A stretch of 64,000 nucleotides of DNA. It comes from Bidens hawaiensis. Lineage: Eukaryota; Streptophyta; Magnoliopsida; Asterales; Asteraceae. The position numbers and the translations under genes were made by a program. The stretch's first letter is position 1; each line of letters opens with the position of its first letter. The notes beneath the pieces are model-generated. The model did no database searches, was not told the origin of the DNA, and saw only the letters and a program-made list of their open reading frames with translations. This document shows positions 32,085 through 43,910 of the stretch, one piece after another. Where the stretch lies: assembly GCA_021521415.1 (NCBI GenBank), contig JAIQDT010002838.1, positions 62,001 through 126,000 of the forward strand, given 5' to 3'.

Positions 32085-33418
32085 TCGTGTTTTTGTCTTT
32101 CCTTAAAAAAAAAAAGAAAAAAACGTCACTATCGCTTAGAATTATGTCGGTTGCCTCAGTTTGAAGGACATATCTTCAGATATGTTTGGTCCTCATTTCT
32201 ACTTGTAGAATATAAGGATAGCCATTAACCAGATGACTGAAAGTGACCGGGGCGGTTTATGATGTGTTTTTATTCTTTCGCTGAAAATTAGTCGATCATA
32301 CTTAGTTAGAAGGACACATACTTGTATGTGGTCGGTCCAGCTGATCCATTGGATCTTCAGGATAGCCGTTTACCTGAAAACTTCAATTTGATCGGGGCAA
32401 TTGAAGTTAAAATTTTTTCGGGAGATGAAATTATTTTTCAAGTCTACTACTTCGTAAGAAGTTCCTTTACTATGTTTAACAGAAAATTGATCCAACCTTG
32501 GAAAGTGATAGATATACTGATTCTGTGTGCTTAACTAGTGACGTTATAAGGCCTAAAAGACTTTAGAACAGTCATTGTATGTCATGGTAGCTTTTTTATG
32601 GTGCGTAAAAGTATAAGTGATACTAACTAAATCTACTCGATTTTACGTGGAAACTCCTTAAGAGTTGTGCATGTCTCCATATATATCTTTCCGAATGATA
32701 GGCAGAAAAGCGATTACCCAGTCATACACGAGCCCGTAAGTGTTCTGATTCCCGTGAAGATAGCGTGTAAAGAAACTGCAGTGATCCAGATTCGGGACTT
32801 GCAGTTGTTTACTACTCTGAAGTTTGTGTAAATACTAAAAAAAAAATTGTGTGTTATTGAGACATTTTAGAGTTCATAATGTTAAGAATTCTCAATCAAG
32901 ATGCAAGATAGAAAACGGGAAGAAGAGTCTGAAGATCGAAGAGTAATTACTATTTAATCAGACACTACGGGTCGAGGTCAACTCGGGGTGACTTGGGGAA
33001 AGCCAAATACGCCTTGAGAATAGATAGGAGGCATCATAATCTCTGAGTTGTTGCCCATTTAAGTTTTGAGCTTAATTGAATCTAACCCGTATCACAGAAA
33101 CAATGAAAACCATTCTAAGTTATTTACCTGCTTACAACCTGTTTCTTTATGTCATAATACAGCTGAACACGGATCTGTGTGACAGTCACTTAATTAGTAT
33201 GATTCCTGTTCGGATCTTTTCTAAAACATGGTAGTCTCTATCGAGACTGAAATTTGATCCCGTGTACCTAATTGTTAAAATTTTTCTACTTATGTAGTTG
33301 TATGATTTTATACCTGGTTACTTGGTCTTGATCGTATCATTTAACGCTTTAAAGGTTGTTTTAAAACTTAATTGCAAATTGTTCAAATTATAGGGGTTTG
33401 TTTTGTAAAATTTAATAT
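32085..33418 (+). other. Conserved noncoding spacer after pol of element C
   Basis: This is the counterpart of 22013-23360, with the same two repeat units (about 32127-32260 and 32272-32400) and downstream blocks. No credible ORF is present. Confidence 0.7.
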
Positions 33419-34145
33419 CAGCGAAGTTACCCATAACTTCGCCTGCAATAGGCGAAGTTATCCATAACTTCGCCGGTACAACTCTGACCCTATATAAAGG
33501 AAATTAAAGGTCAAACTGTTCATTATTTCAAAAACAAGCAAACTTATCTTCCACCCACCCGGCGAACTTATTATCAGAACCCTAAGCGAACTTATCGTTC
33601 GAATCCGATCTGTGTTGTTTTCATTCTCGATTTCAATCCGATTAAAGGTGTGTAGGGTTATTGTGTCGAATATTCACCGTAATTGATGTTATTCAAAGGT
33701 CATATCGACCCGTTTCCTGACTTCAGACTTTCGATACCTTACATTTGATTTTTGAACTTGTCATTACGTGTTCATAATCAACTTAAACATCTAGATCATC
33801 ATAAAAACAAGTTTTACGGAGTCCGCAATCTCGAAATTGACCCAATTCACCTCGTTCGAAAAACCTAACTGTTGCCGTTTCATATTCGGCGAAGTTACAG
33901 TTTAGGCGAAGTTATCCGTAACTTCGCCTGAGATTTAACTTCGCCTGATAACTAATTATGTAACAGTATTTGAGGCGATGTTGTGGTTAGGCGAAGTTAT
34001 CATTAACTTCGCCTGGACCTTTTTACTTAACTGTTATCCGGCGAAGTTCAAGTTGAGGCGAAGTTGTTCCCAACTTCGCCCCACCTCTAACTTCGCCTAT
34101 ACAAAATCAATCATAACTTCGCTCATGATAACAGGCGAACTTGTG
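33419..34145 (+). repeat. GCGAAGTT hairpin array upstream of the extra ORF in C
   Basis: There are about eighteen 8-mer copies. Hairpins at 33451-33474 (loop TCCA) and 33905-33928 (loop TCCG) have the same 10-bp stem as in D. Copy number and order are similar to D although the sequence between the words differs. Confidence 0.85.
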
Positions 34146-34163
34146 ATTTGCCTTGGCGTTTAT

Positions 34164-34186
34164 CTAACTTAGCCTGTTTGATGCAG
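34164..34186 (+). promoter_or_regulatory. Candidate splice acceptor for the extra ORF of C
   Basis: CTAAC at 34164-34168 and TTTGATGCAG ending 34186 precede the ATG at 34189 by two bases. The branch-point distance of 19 nt is identical to D. Confidence 0.5.
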
Positions 34187-34188
34187 AT

Positions 34189-37038
34189 ATGGCTGCTGTA
34201 GCTGGAGCAGGCGGTGATGATGGAGGAGACAACCATCGACAGTTCTTCCCGGGTCATAACATGTATATAACATTAGACCAGGATGCGAGCGGTGTTGATG
34301 ATTTCCGCGAAATCATCACATTCTTACTCCGCTCGCGTATATTCTGCGCGATTAAAACAACACTGCCGATATCCTTGCCAAACATTGAGGATTTTTGGCA
34401 AACAGTGGAGTATGACTGTCGCGTCGAGCCCTCGGTCATGCGAGCAACAGTCAACAATCACATTGTTCAGTTCTCATCTGAACAGATCCGGGCGGCTTTA
34501 CGGTTTGGAGATGAGACGAGGGATGACCCGACAGATTTTGTGGCTCCATTCCGTGATGGAGCGTTTCTGAGAATGGGATACTCTGGTCCCTTGGGGGATA
34601 CTCAGAGAAGGAAGGGGTTCTTACTAGACCAGTGGCGCTTTCTCATGCATGTCATGATCGTGTGCATGTCAGGAAGAAAGGCTGGTACTGATGGGATGGG
34701 CGCGACCATGCAGTCGGCGACGACTGCTCTGACTTATAATAAGCGTTACAGCTTTAGTCAGATGGTCTTCTACGAGATAGATCGACATGGAAGAGCGGTG
34801 GCGCGTGAGAGATTTCTCATGTATCCAAGATTCATTCAGATGATCTTGAATCACGTTGCTCCAACGTTACCTCAGCGCCGCCCAATCAGATATGTAGAAA
34901 GTGTGAGTAAAAGAATCTTCGCCCAGTGCAGATCTTCTAGTGCGAGGAGCAAACATGAGCTCCGTCCTTGATATACTCCACTATTTGGGTACTTGATCAA
35001 CCCGGAGTATGTGCCAGCTCGTGGGGACGAGTTTCGGGATCCTCAACCACAACAGGCTGGAGCGCCTCAAGCTATACCTGCTGCTCCTGTTGTGTCACCG
35101 GAGGAGAATGTAGACCTTGATACTGCATTTGGTGGTCAAGGCTTCTTTGATATGGATCGGGTTGATCCTGAAGAAAATGTGCAAGTATCATTTGAAAGGG
35201 TTTCGAGTGTGAATGTGACTAGGGCAGCTACAACGGTGGCTGACTCTGATTCTGAAGATGAGTTGGCCGTAGCGAGACGAATTTTGGTAACTCAAGAACG
35301 AACTCATGGGAAAAGGAAGAGAGCTGATGATGACAGCGAGTCAGACTATGAGGAAGAGGTACATCAGTTGATTCGGAAATCAAGAAGGGAACGGGCAGGT
35401 GCAGGTTCGGGAGCTGGTGAGAGCTCAAGGGTGGTACGTTTCACTCCACCAGCACTGTCCGGTATGACAATGGTCCCTTCATCGTTGCAAGTTACAAGGC
35501 CAAGCGCCACGGACGTTCCCGTGGTGGCTACCTCATCCTCATTTGGCCTCCCACCCACTACATTCCAACTATCGGCTCCGGAGATTGTATCGTTACCACC
35601 TCCAACTCTTACTCCAACGGAGGTCATGGCACGATTTATTGAGTCGACGGTTGTGGCCACTGCAGGGTTACCGGTGACGATACCACCTGCGGTTACGTTT
35701 ACGCCTACTTCTGAGGTCCCGGTTACATCGGAAATCCCTCCTCAGTACACTCAAGATATATCACATCTGAGGTTGATTTCGATGCAACCTTATCAGACTC
35801 TGAACGAATAGCAGCAATTGAACGGGTCGTGGCAGAACAATCAAGGGTGAATCTTATCCAGACCCATGCTATTCAACGCCTCGTTGCGGAGAATCAGATA
35901 CAGTCGTTCCTGCTGGTTGAACATGGCAAAATCATTGATGCTTTGAAGGAGTTCTTGGCATCTCAGGGGGAGACGAGCGGTAAAGGCGATGAGTTGAAGA
36001 CTAAGAAGAGAAATGATAGAGACGATGATCCCAATGCATCGAAAGGTGCAGGTGGAGAGTTTCCAAGAACTGAACAAGCTCTTGGGACTTCCACAACTCA
36101 GGGGGAGTCAAGTGCAGCGGTCGGTACAGGTGATGAGGTGGTGGTGGTGGATGTTGAGGAGATGGATGATGAGTATATAGGTGATGATGATATATTACCA
36201 GTTGATGAGATAGAGAAGATTGGTGCAGAGATTGTGATTGATAATGATATTGAAGAGGGAGATATTGTAGAAGAGAATGTGGAGCATGAGATTCCGGAAG
36301 TCGATAAGGCAGATATGAGTCAAGAGATTGGAAATGATGAGACTGAATGGGAAGAGCAGCCTAGATGGAAAGAAGGCTATGCTCAGTGGTTCGCAAAAAC
36401 GAAGAAACCAGCGGTCCCTACTATGTTTAAGAAGAGTTACAACATTAGAGGCTATGCTGAAGCGAGAAAAAGGATTATATGCTGGATATATGATGAGCAG
36501 TTGAGGCTCTTTGTGATTAAAAGATATGATGGTGTTCAGTACTTCAAGAGGCTGTTGAGATCATTGAATACATTGCCAGAATGTGAAGTGAAAGACTTAG
36601 CCAGATTGGGGTTAATAAACAGAAGTGATGATAACATGGCTAGAGTCATTGGGAAGATTGTTTGGAAGGAAAGTATAAAAGAGAAGAAGTTCGAGCTGTT
36701 GAAACCACAAAAGGGAAAACTCATTGAAGACAAAGATAAAGGGATGAGAGCAGATGGCAAGCCTTGGATGATTATGAAGTATAAGCCGATCCGGTGTCTA
36801 AAAGAAGTGCCGATGAAACAAATGCCCAAGGATGTGCTGAAAGAGCTGAAGTGGTGGTATGTAGATTGTGAAACAGCTGTTGAGAGTCTATGATCCGATG
36901 CATCTAGTGAACTTGTCTCAAGCTGATCTGCAGGTGCTGAATGAGAAGAAGATATTTTATATTCCTGCTTGGAAAGACAAAGCGAAGAAATATCAAAGAA
37001 TTGTATCGGTATGTGTACGAGAAGGAGTGCATGCTTAA
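34189..37038 (+). pseudogene. Extra 3' ORF of element C (broken copy)
   Basis: This is the homologue of the 952-residue ORF of D. The globular N-terminal region is open from 34189 to a TGA at 34969. The Ser/Thr/Pro-rich middle reads on to a frame change near 35810. The coiled-coil, acidic and C-terminal domains continue from 35829 to 36893, where a loss of about 30 bases relative to D shifts the frame before the last 45 residues. The final TAA is at 37036. Conservation is strongest in the N-terminal domain and in the C-terminal domain from RWKEGYAQWF, and weakest in the middle. That pattern suggests two constrained domains joined by a flexible linker. Confidence 0.87.
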
Positions 37039-37106
37039 AGATGAAGATACAAGATTGTTGAAGATTACAAGACACGTGTTTGAAGATAAAGATTGAAGCT
37101 ACTGGC

Positions 37107-37117
37107 AAGGGGGAGTC
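37107..37117 (+). other. Polypurine tract of element C
   Basis: AAGGGGGAGTC lies immediately before the 3' LTR. Confidence 0.85.
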
Positions 37118-37532
37118 TGTTGGTACATGATGTCAGTAGTTCAGTATATAGTGTCTGTAATCGAGTCATTTGGATTTGTGTTTTGTATGTAGCGAAGTTA
37201 GCTCACAAGTTCGCTTATACAGGCGAACTTGTAGAGTAAGCGAAGTTAGGAACAACTTCGCCTGAACATGCCAGGCGAAGTTGTCGTGGTTATATAGCCT
37301 TAGGTTACGGCTGAGTTAGTAACGAAGTTTTTAGTTTACGTGTTTACGAGTTGTGTAATCAGTGATTGATATCACGTGTTTCCAGTTGCAATATACAACG
37401 TGTCTTTGCTTATTGTAACGTGTGTTCGATCGTGTTAACTCGTATCGTCTTCTACGCTCGTAACGTCTTACGTAGGGATTCCGCACCTACGTAGAACGAG
37501 ATATTCCGTGTAGATCCGGCTGGGAACCTACA
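37118..37532 (+). repeat. 3' LTR of element C
   Basis: This 415-bp copy of 14139-14553 ends in CCTACA and is followed by TSD ACGTG (37533-37537). Confidence 0.93.
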
Positions 37533-37537
37533 ACGTG

Positions 37538-38903
37538 CCAACGTGTATTGAAGATTGGCGTTTATCAATTTGCGTGACTAGAAAAGATTTGATCGAGAAA
37601 TAAAGAGGTGTTGGAGTGCTGCTCGAGTTCCTAGGGTTTTCAATACGCCAATAAGGTTAGGCGTAACGACAAATCAATATAATATAATATTATATTCAAG
37701 GCTTAAACCTTAAGTCGAGGTTATACTCGATGCCTCGATATAAGAAAAGAGAAACATAACAAAGAAATGAATGAAAGAATGTATTTTGAATATTGTGAAT
37801 ACGTATATATGTGTGTAAGTATATATGTATATATTCTTTGTTATGAAAATATTATTTAATGAATAATGAGTATTCTTAAATAATAAAAGAAAATGATTAC
37901 GTTTCTTGGAGAAGAAGAAACGTCGGGTTTCTATATAAACTAAAGGTTTATAAATTACTTTTAAATTAAAGGTTCAAGTAAAATGAAAATGAACTAAAGG
38001 TTCATCGAGGTTGAGATATAAAATAAGACTAAAGGTCTTAAGCCCGATCGTGTATCCAATTAACAAATGTTTATACTCGTACTATAGGTGCGAGATAAAT
38101 AAGGGAGAGACCCTCGGACGGTGAGTGAAGCCGATCCCAAAGAGACAAGGTGAATACGCCCCCAAACTTTTATAAACTTGTTTTCAAACGAGTCAAATAT
38201 GTTATGTGAAACTGTTTACAAGGAACTACGTGTTCCTAAAACCGTTATAAATAAGGGTATGAACCTAGCCCTCAGGCTGTGGTATACGTGTGTCTGGATC
38301 CTTACATAGGTGGTACTACGCGATGAATGGGCACGTCGCACCACCCTTGGTCGTAGGACGCTCTCCTGCACGGAGTACGACCTTATGTGTATATTTACGG
38401 GTACTTAGCTAAGTCGAACACAGTGGTGTTTGCTGAGGTAACCTAGAGTAGAGGCTCGAGTTTATAATGTGTTATTTGACTTTGTTATTCCTAAGCCACG
38501 ATGGGCCGAGGCAAGCGTAGTCTCGAGGGGTGACAAAGTAAAAGAAATTATTTTTGCGTCAGCGTGTTCACCAGCATTCGTTGTTGACGTATTTTATTTA
38601 CATTTTACAGGTGAACAAGATTAGCGCTTGGAATGACGAAGTGCTATACTTAAATCCAATGGCTCGGATGTATTTTGTAAACTTAACACATAAATATGGT
38701 GGTTTGTAATTATAAACAAGTAAATGTTTTGTTAACTCAAACGGGTATTTTATAATCCCGTCTTTTGAATATATATATATAATGGTTACATTTTGATCCT
38801 TAAAGTTTTATAAGTCTTCCGCAAACTAACCAACTCTGATTTATTTACAATTGTGGTACCAACATATGCGTCACACTCCTAGGCCGTGTTTTGGGGTGTG
38901 ACA
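37538..38903 (+). repeat. 3' LTR of element B, right part
   Basis: This resumes LTR B after C. It holds the about 245-bp segment (38146-38391) missing from the 5' LTR, and a stretch related to LTR A around 38230-38400. It ends GGGGTGTGACA, followed by the TSD ACTTT. Confidence 0.9.
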
Positions 38904-38908
38904 ACTTT

Positions 38909-39660
38909 GGACCAAAAGAATTTGACGGTGATAAGGGAGCCATTACGACTGTGAGATGGCTCGAGGATATGGAATCAATAGTGATAATAAGTAAGTGCTC
39001 TGACTAAGAAAAGATACAATACTCTGCCCAAATGTTCAAGGGCGAAGCGTTAGAATGGTGGAATACCATGATTATGAGCAAGGGTCGTTAGGTGTTATAC
39101 AATCTTTCGTTGAATGAATGCAAGGAGATGTTGATGGCGAAGTTCTGTCCTATGAACGAGAACGATCAAATACAAACTAAATTTCTAAACCATAAGGTTG
39201 TAGGGACTAACCTTCGCGAGTATAATACCAAATTTCATGATTATTGTCGCCTCGTTCCCCAGCTGGTTAACCCTGAGTCTAGCAAAGTTACCCGGTACAT
39301 ATGGGGATTGCCGTGGGAAATCCATGACATGGTGAGGTCTCATCTTCCTCAAACTGCCGAATCCGCGATGGAGTTAGCCGGTTATCTCATGGCCGACCTT
39401 GTCTGCAACAAGGAGGAAGATAAGAAGGTTGTATCCACCAACGACCAATACAAGACTGGAGGAAGTGCCCGATTCAAGGGCAAATACGTAAGTCAAAACC
39501 AACCTCAACTACCATTTTTCTCCGTCTTCTACCGCAACTGTCTGTGAATCTTGTCATAGACCCGGCCACGCATCGGCCGATTGCTGGAAAAAGAAGATCA
39601 TCTACTACAACTGCAAAGAAATGAGGCACCTAAGCTTTGAATGTCCCAAGAACAAACCCG
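38909..39660 (+). pseudogene. Element A gag, central and zinc-knuckle part (broken)
   Basis: Gag of A resumes after B with GPKEFDGDKGAITTVRWLED, the segment missing in B. The retrotransposon gag domain follows, containing EWWNTMIMSKGR, FLNHKVVGTNLREYNTKF and RLVPQLVNPESSKVTRYIWG. Stops lie at about 39005 and 39090, and the 39092 frame ends at 39545. One knuckle, CHRPGHASADC, survives in part. The second has lost its first cysteine (YYNCKEMRHLSFEC). The whole would be the capsid and RNA-binding part of Gag. Nonfunctional. Confidence 0.82.
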
Positions 39661-41098
39661 CGACTGGTGGTTCGGGTGGAAGCGATCAAGCCAAGAAAGG
39701 CAACGCAAGAGTCTTTGTTCTTGATACTAAAAAGGCTGTTGATATTCCGGAAACCATCACCGGTACGTTTTTAGTCAATGACACCTATGCTAGAGTTTTG
39801 TTTGATTCAGGTGCCAATTTAAGTTTTATAGATTACAACTTTTGCAGTCTATTAAACGAACCTCTAACAAAACTAAATAAAACTCTAAGCGTCGAGACTG
39901 CTAGCGGTGAAATAGTAAAAATCTCTGAAGCCCTTGAAAACGGAAAAATTATTTTAGCTGGTTATATTCTGCCCATTCAATTATTACCTATGACTCTTGC
40001 TGGTTTTGATATTGTACTTGGTATGGATTGGTTATCCGACAACCATGCTCGTATCATTTGCCATAGCAAAACCGTTGAACTTCGAGCCCCTGATAAATGA
40101 ACCATTCGAATTGAAGGGGACAAAGATGCTGGTCAAGTTAGCATAATTTCCATGATTAGGGCTAACAAATATTTGAATCAAGGATGCTTAGCATTCATGG
40201 CCTACATCACTAAAGAATCCAACCAAAGGAGATAAAGGACGTGCCTATTGTCTCCGACTTTGCCGATGTTTTTCCTGATGAACTTCCTGGAATCCCTCCC
40301 GATCGGGAAGTACAATTTAGGATCGATCTCATTCCTGGTACTGCTCCGATCGCCAAAGCACCGTATCGTCTAGAGCCAACTGAAATGAAGGAATTAAATA
40401 AACAACTCGACGAGCTTCTCAAGAAAGGCTTCATTCGACCAAGTTCATCACCATGAGGAGCGCCGATACTTTTCGTCAAGAAGAAAGATAGATGCATGCT
40501 TATGTATATTGAATACCGAGCTCTCAACAAAGTCACAATCAAAAACCGTTATCCACTCCCTTGAATCGATGATCTCTTTGACCAACTCCAAGGCACAAGC
40601 TTCTTTTCAAAAATCGATCTTCGTTCTGGTTATCATCAACTCAAAGTTCAATCCGAGGATATTCCAACAACCGCGTTCTGAACAAGGTATGGACTTTATG
40701 AGTTCACGGTCATGCCATTTGGACTTACTAATGCTCCAGTTGCGTTCATGGATATGATTAATCGAATCTACAAGCCTTAGTTGGATAAATTTGTTATCGT
40801 ATTCATCGACGACATATTTATTTATTCTAAGTCAAAGGCAAATCATGAAAATCACCTCCGAACCATACTTGAAATACTAAGAACCGAGAAGTTGTACGAC
40901 AAGTTCTTGAAATGTGAATTCTGGCTTCCCGAAGTACAATTCCTTAGACACGTCATAAACGTAAACGGTATTCAAGTCGATCCCGCCAAGATTGAAGCTA
41001 TCTCTAAGTGGGAGATTCCAAAGTCGCCAACCGAGATCCGAAGTTTCTTAGGTTTGGCCGGCTATTATCGAAGGTTCATTGAAAATTTTCTCATATAG
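39661..41098 (+). pseudogene. Element A protease and reverse transcriptase (broken)
   Basis: The protease has [17 protein letters not shown] near 39795, so the catalytic DSG is preserved, unlike in B. A TGA at 40098 ends this frame. RT begins with [20 protein letters not shown] (40244), continues through EMKELNKQLDELLKKGFIRP, then meets stops near 40456, 40512, 40560, 40680 and 40778. The palm motif survives as [12 protein letters not shown] near 40790-40825. The frame ends with [13 protein letters not shown] at 41098. Order and motifs are those of Ty3/gypsy RT. More stops than in B agree with its greater age. Confidence 0.83.
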
Positions 41099-41560
41099 CC
41101 GTTCCCCTAACTTCTTTAACTCGCAAAAATATCAAGTATGAATGAGGACAAACAACAAGAGGCATTCGATATACTTAAACAAAAACTCACCCAAGCACCT
41201 ATACTGGCCTTGCCAGAAGGTTTAGAGGACTTTGTGGTCTTTAGTGATGCATCCTATTTTGGTTTGGGATGCATACTAATGCACGAAAGAAGGTGATCGC
41301 TTATGCTTCTCGTCAACTCAAAGTGCACAAAAAGAATTATACAACTCACGATCTAAAGTTAGGCGCCATAATCTTTGCTTTGAAGATATGGAGGCACCAT
41401 CTCTATGGAGTAAGATTTATCGTGTATAATGATCGTAAGAGTTTAAAACATATTTTCGAGCAAAAAGAGCTTAACATGCGTCAACGACGCTGGATGGAAA
41501 CTCTAAATGATTAAGACTACGAAATCGTCTATCATGAAGGCAAAACCAACATTGTGGCTG
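41099..41560 (+). pseudogene. Element A RNase H (broken)
   Basis: [16 protein letters not shown] keeps the first aspartate lost in [21 protein letters not shown] and [16 protein letters not shown] follow. A one-base loss near 41283 and a TAA near 41512 break it. Confidence 0.78.
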
Positions 41561-43055
41561 GTGCCTTAACTCGTAAAGAACATGAAAAGCCAAGAAGAGT
41601 CCGAGCGTTAAGATTAGAAATCCAAATTGATCTCATCGAACAAATAAAATCCGCTCAAATTCAAGCTATCAACGAAAACAAGATTTCCAACGAAAAACAT
41701 AACGGCACCATTGACTCGCTGGTCAAAGGTGACGATGGTATCCTTAGAATGGGAAACCGAATTTGGGTACCAATAGTTGGAGATTTGCGTGAAAAGATTA
41801 TGAACGAAGCCCATAGGTCCAAATACATGATGAACCCCGGTAGTGACAAAATGTATCAAAATCTCAAACTGAACTACTGGTGGAATGGGATGAAAAAGGA
41901 AATCGCTTCGCATGTGGCGAAATGTTTAACATGTTTGAGAGTCAAGGCTGAACACCAAAAGCCATCGGGACTGCTTCAGCAACCCGAACTTCCCGTTTGG
42001 AAGTGGGAGTTAATAACCATGGATTTCGTCACTAAACTCCTGAAAACGACTCGTCAACATAATTCTATTTGGGTTATCGTGGATCGATTAACAAAATCCA
42101 CACACGTCATACCCATCAATGAATTGTACTCAGTGGATAGATTAACGCGTATCTATCTGAACAACATCGTTGCTTTGTATGGAGTACCGTTGTCTATAAT
42201 ATCTGATCGAGATAGTCGTTTTACATCTCACTTTTGGAAAAGCTTCCAACAAGCTTTAGGCACCAAGCTAAACCTTAGCACCGCGTATCATCCCCAAACG
42301 ATGGGCAAAGCAAAAGGACAATTCAAACGTTGGAAGATATGCTCCGAGCTTGTGTAATAGACTTAGGTGGAAGTTGGGATGACCACTTAGCCCTAATGGA
42401 ATTTTCATATAACAATAGTTATCACACAAGTATTCAAGTCGCACCATTCGAAGCGTTATATGGACGAAAATGTAGAACGCACGTATGCTGGTCTAAAAAC
42501 GGAAGACAATCAATTATCTGGACCCGAGATAGAACAAGAAACCACCGACAAAATTCTTCAAATTCGTTAACGACTTAAAATGGCACATGACCGCCAAAGA
42601 AGTTACGCCGATGTTCATCGTAAGCCGTTAGAATTTAATGTTGGTGACAAAGTGCTATCAAAAGTCTCGCCGTGGAAAGGCGTAGTTCGCTTCGGCAAGA
42701 AAGGAAAGCTATGTCCTCAATTCGTTGGACCCATCGAGGTACTCGAACAAATAGGTACAGTTGCATACCGCTTGCGACTACCCGAGTAAATGGAAGGGAT
42801 ACACGATGTATTTCATGTTTCAAATCTGCGTAAATGTTTAGTCGACGAATCTCTAACTAGCCGTTAAAAGATGTCAAAATTAATGATAACTTAAAATTCG
42901 TAGAACATCCAATTCAAATAGAAGATTCGAAAACAAAGAAATTAAATAGACGAACTTTAAAGATTATGAAAGTAAAATGGGACTCACGAAGAGGCCCTGA
43001 ATATACTTGGGAACTTGAATCCGAAATGAAGAAGAAATACCCTCACTTTTTCTAA
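41561..43055 (+). pseudogene. Element A integrase and chromodomain-like tail (broken)
   Basis: H2C2 region: histidine of the first pair altered to asparagine (MMNPGSDKMYQNL), then CLTCLRVKAEHQKP. The core has MDFVTKLLK and SDRDSRFTSHFW, and the third block [14 protein letters not shown] has lost the usual glutamate. A frame change near 42340 leads to [14 protein letters not shown]. The C-terminal part ([22 protein letters not shown], then [10 protein letters not shown]) ends in [17 protein letters not shown] and KKKYPHFF. Stops occur near 42356, 42568 and 42787. The tail matches B and marks the element as a chromovirus-type Ty3. Confidence 0.8.
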
Positions 43056-43087
43056 GAAGCAATATCGAGGACGAGATTTATTTCAAT

Positions 43088-43097
43088 GTGGGGAGGA
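43088..43097 (+). other. Polypurine tract of element A
   Basis: GTGGGGAGGA lies before the 3' LTR start TGTAACACCG at 43098. Confidence 0.8.
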
Positions 43098-43863
43098 TGT
43101 AACACCGTGAAAATATCGGATTAAAAATACCAAGTTTTCTAAAGTCAAAGGACAAAAAATGCAAAATTCTAAACCTTAGGGTTAAAAATGAAAAATCTGT
43201 TTCTTTGGTTGATCGCGATACGCGAAGGCCTTACGACCAAGGTCATCGCGTATCGCGATGACCCTTTCTGACAAGTGTGACACGTGTGCCACGTGTCAAA
43301 CGGTGGCACTAGGTATCGCCACGTGGCAGCACGTCCGCCACGTGTCAACACGTGGTACAACGCCTACCACGTGGCGCCACGTGGCAAGTTTAAGTGGTGA
43401 CTGGCGTGACCTACGTCGCGATACGCGACGGGCCGAACAAAGGCTATCACGTATCGCGATTACCTCGAAGTTTGTATCCTTAATTCCTCGTCTTCCGTGT
43501 CAACGTTCCTCGATAATCGTGCCACTAAGCCGACACATCAAAGACGTTCCAACAAAGAAGGTGTTACCATCCTGACGTCCTGACGACTCGCTCGTAAAAC
43601 GTGCCGACATGGGAGAAAGATTAGAGTGCATCGTTTTTCGTGTCAACGAATAAAGTGTTGTGAGGAAAGATTGATCAAAAAGATAAAGAAGGCAAGGCGG
43701 TGTCGAAGTGCTGCTTGATTATTTAGGGTTCTATAAGCCAAACAAGGTAGGTATAATGCCCGAATAAAATATTAATAAAGTATTGAAAAGGCTTAAAACC
43801 CAAAGTCGAGAAAATAATCGATACCTCGATAAAATGAGAGAAAATATAACAAAGAAAAGAATA

Positions 43864-43910
<47 letters not shown>

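Larger units (their letters stand above)
14139..37532 (+). mobile_element. Element C: SIRE-like Ty1/copia retrotransposon inserted in 3' LTR of B
   Basis: Two 415-bp LTRs (14139-14553, 37118-37532) start TGTTGGTACATG and end CCTACA, differ at about five positions by eye, and are flanked by TSD ACGTG (14134-14138, 37533-37537). The order gag, protease, integrase, RT, RNase H is copia-type, and a large extra ORF sits between pol and the 3' LTR as in the SIRE/Maximus lineage. With D removed it is about 12.4 kb. Gag and pol carry frameshifts and stops, and RT contains a foreign insert, so C cannot move on its own. Confidence 0.93.
5741..38903 (+). mobile_element. Element B: degenerate Ty3/gypsy retrotransposon inserted in gag of A
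   Basis: LTRs are 5741-7450 and the split copy 13582-14138 plus 37538-38903. Perfect TSD ACTTT occurs at 5736-5740 and 38904-38908. The first bases of the 5' LTR are TTTAACATCG against TGTAACATCG in the 3' LTR, a point change in the terminal dinucleotide. Primer site, purine tract and the gag, PR, RT, RH, INT, chromodomain-like order are present. Without C it is about 9.8 kb. It is a sister subfamily of A with similar LTR layout and proteins. LTR divergence is about 3% over the first 170 bp. Stops and frameshifts interrupt every domain. Confidence 0.92.
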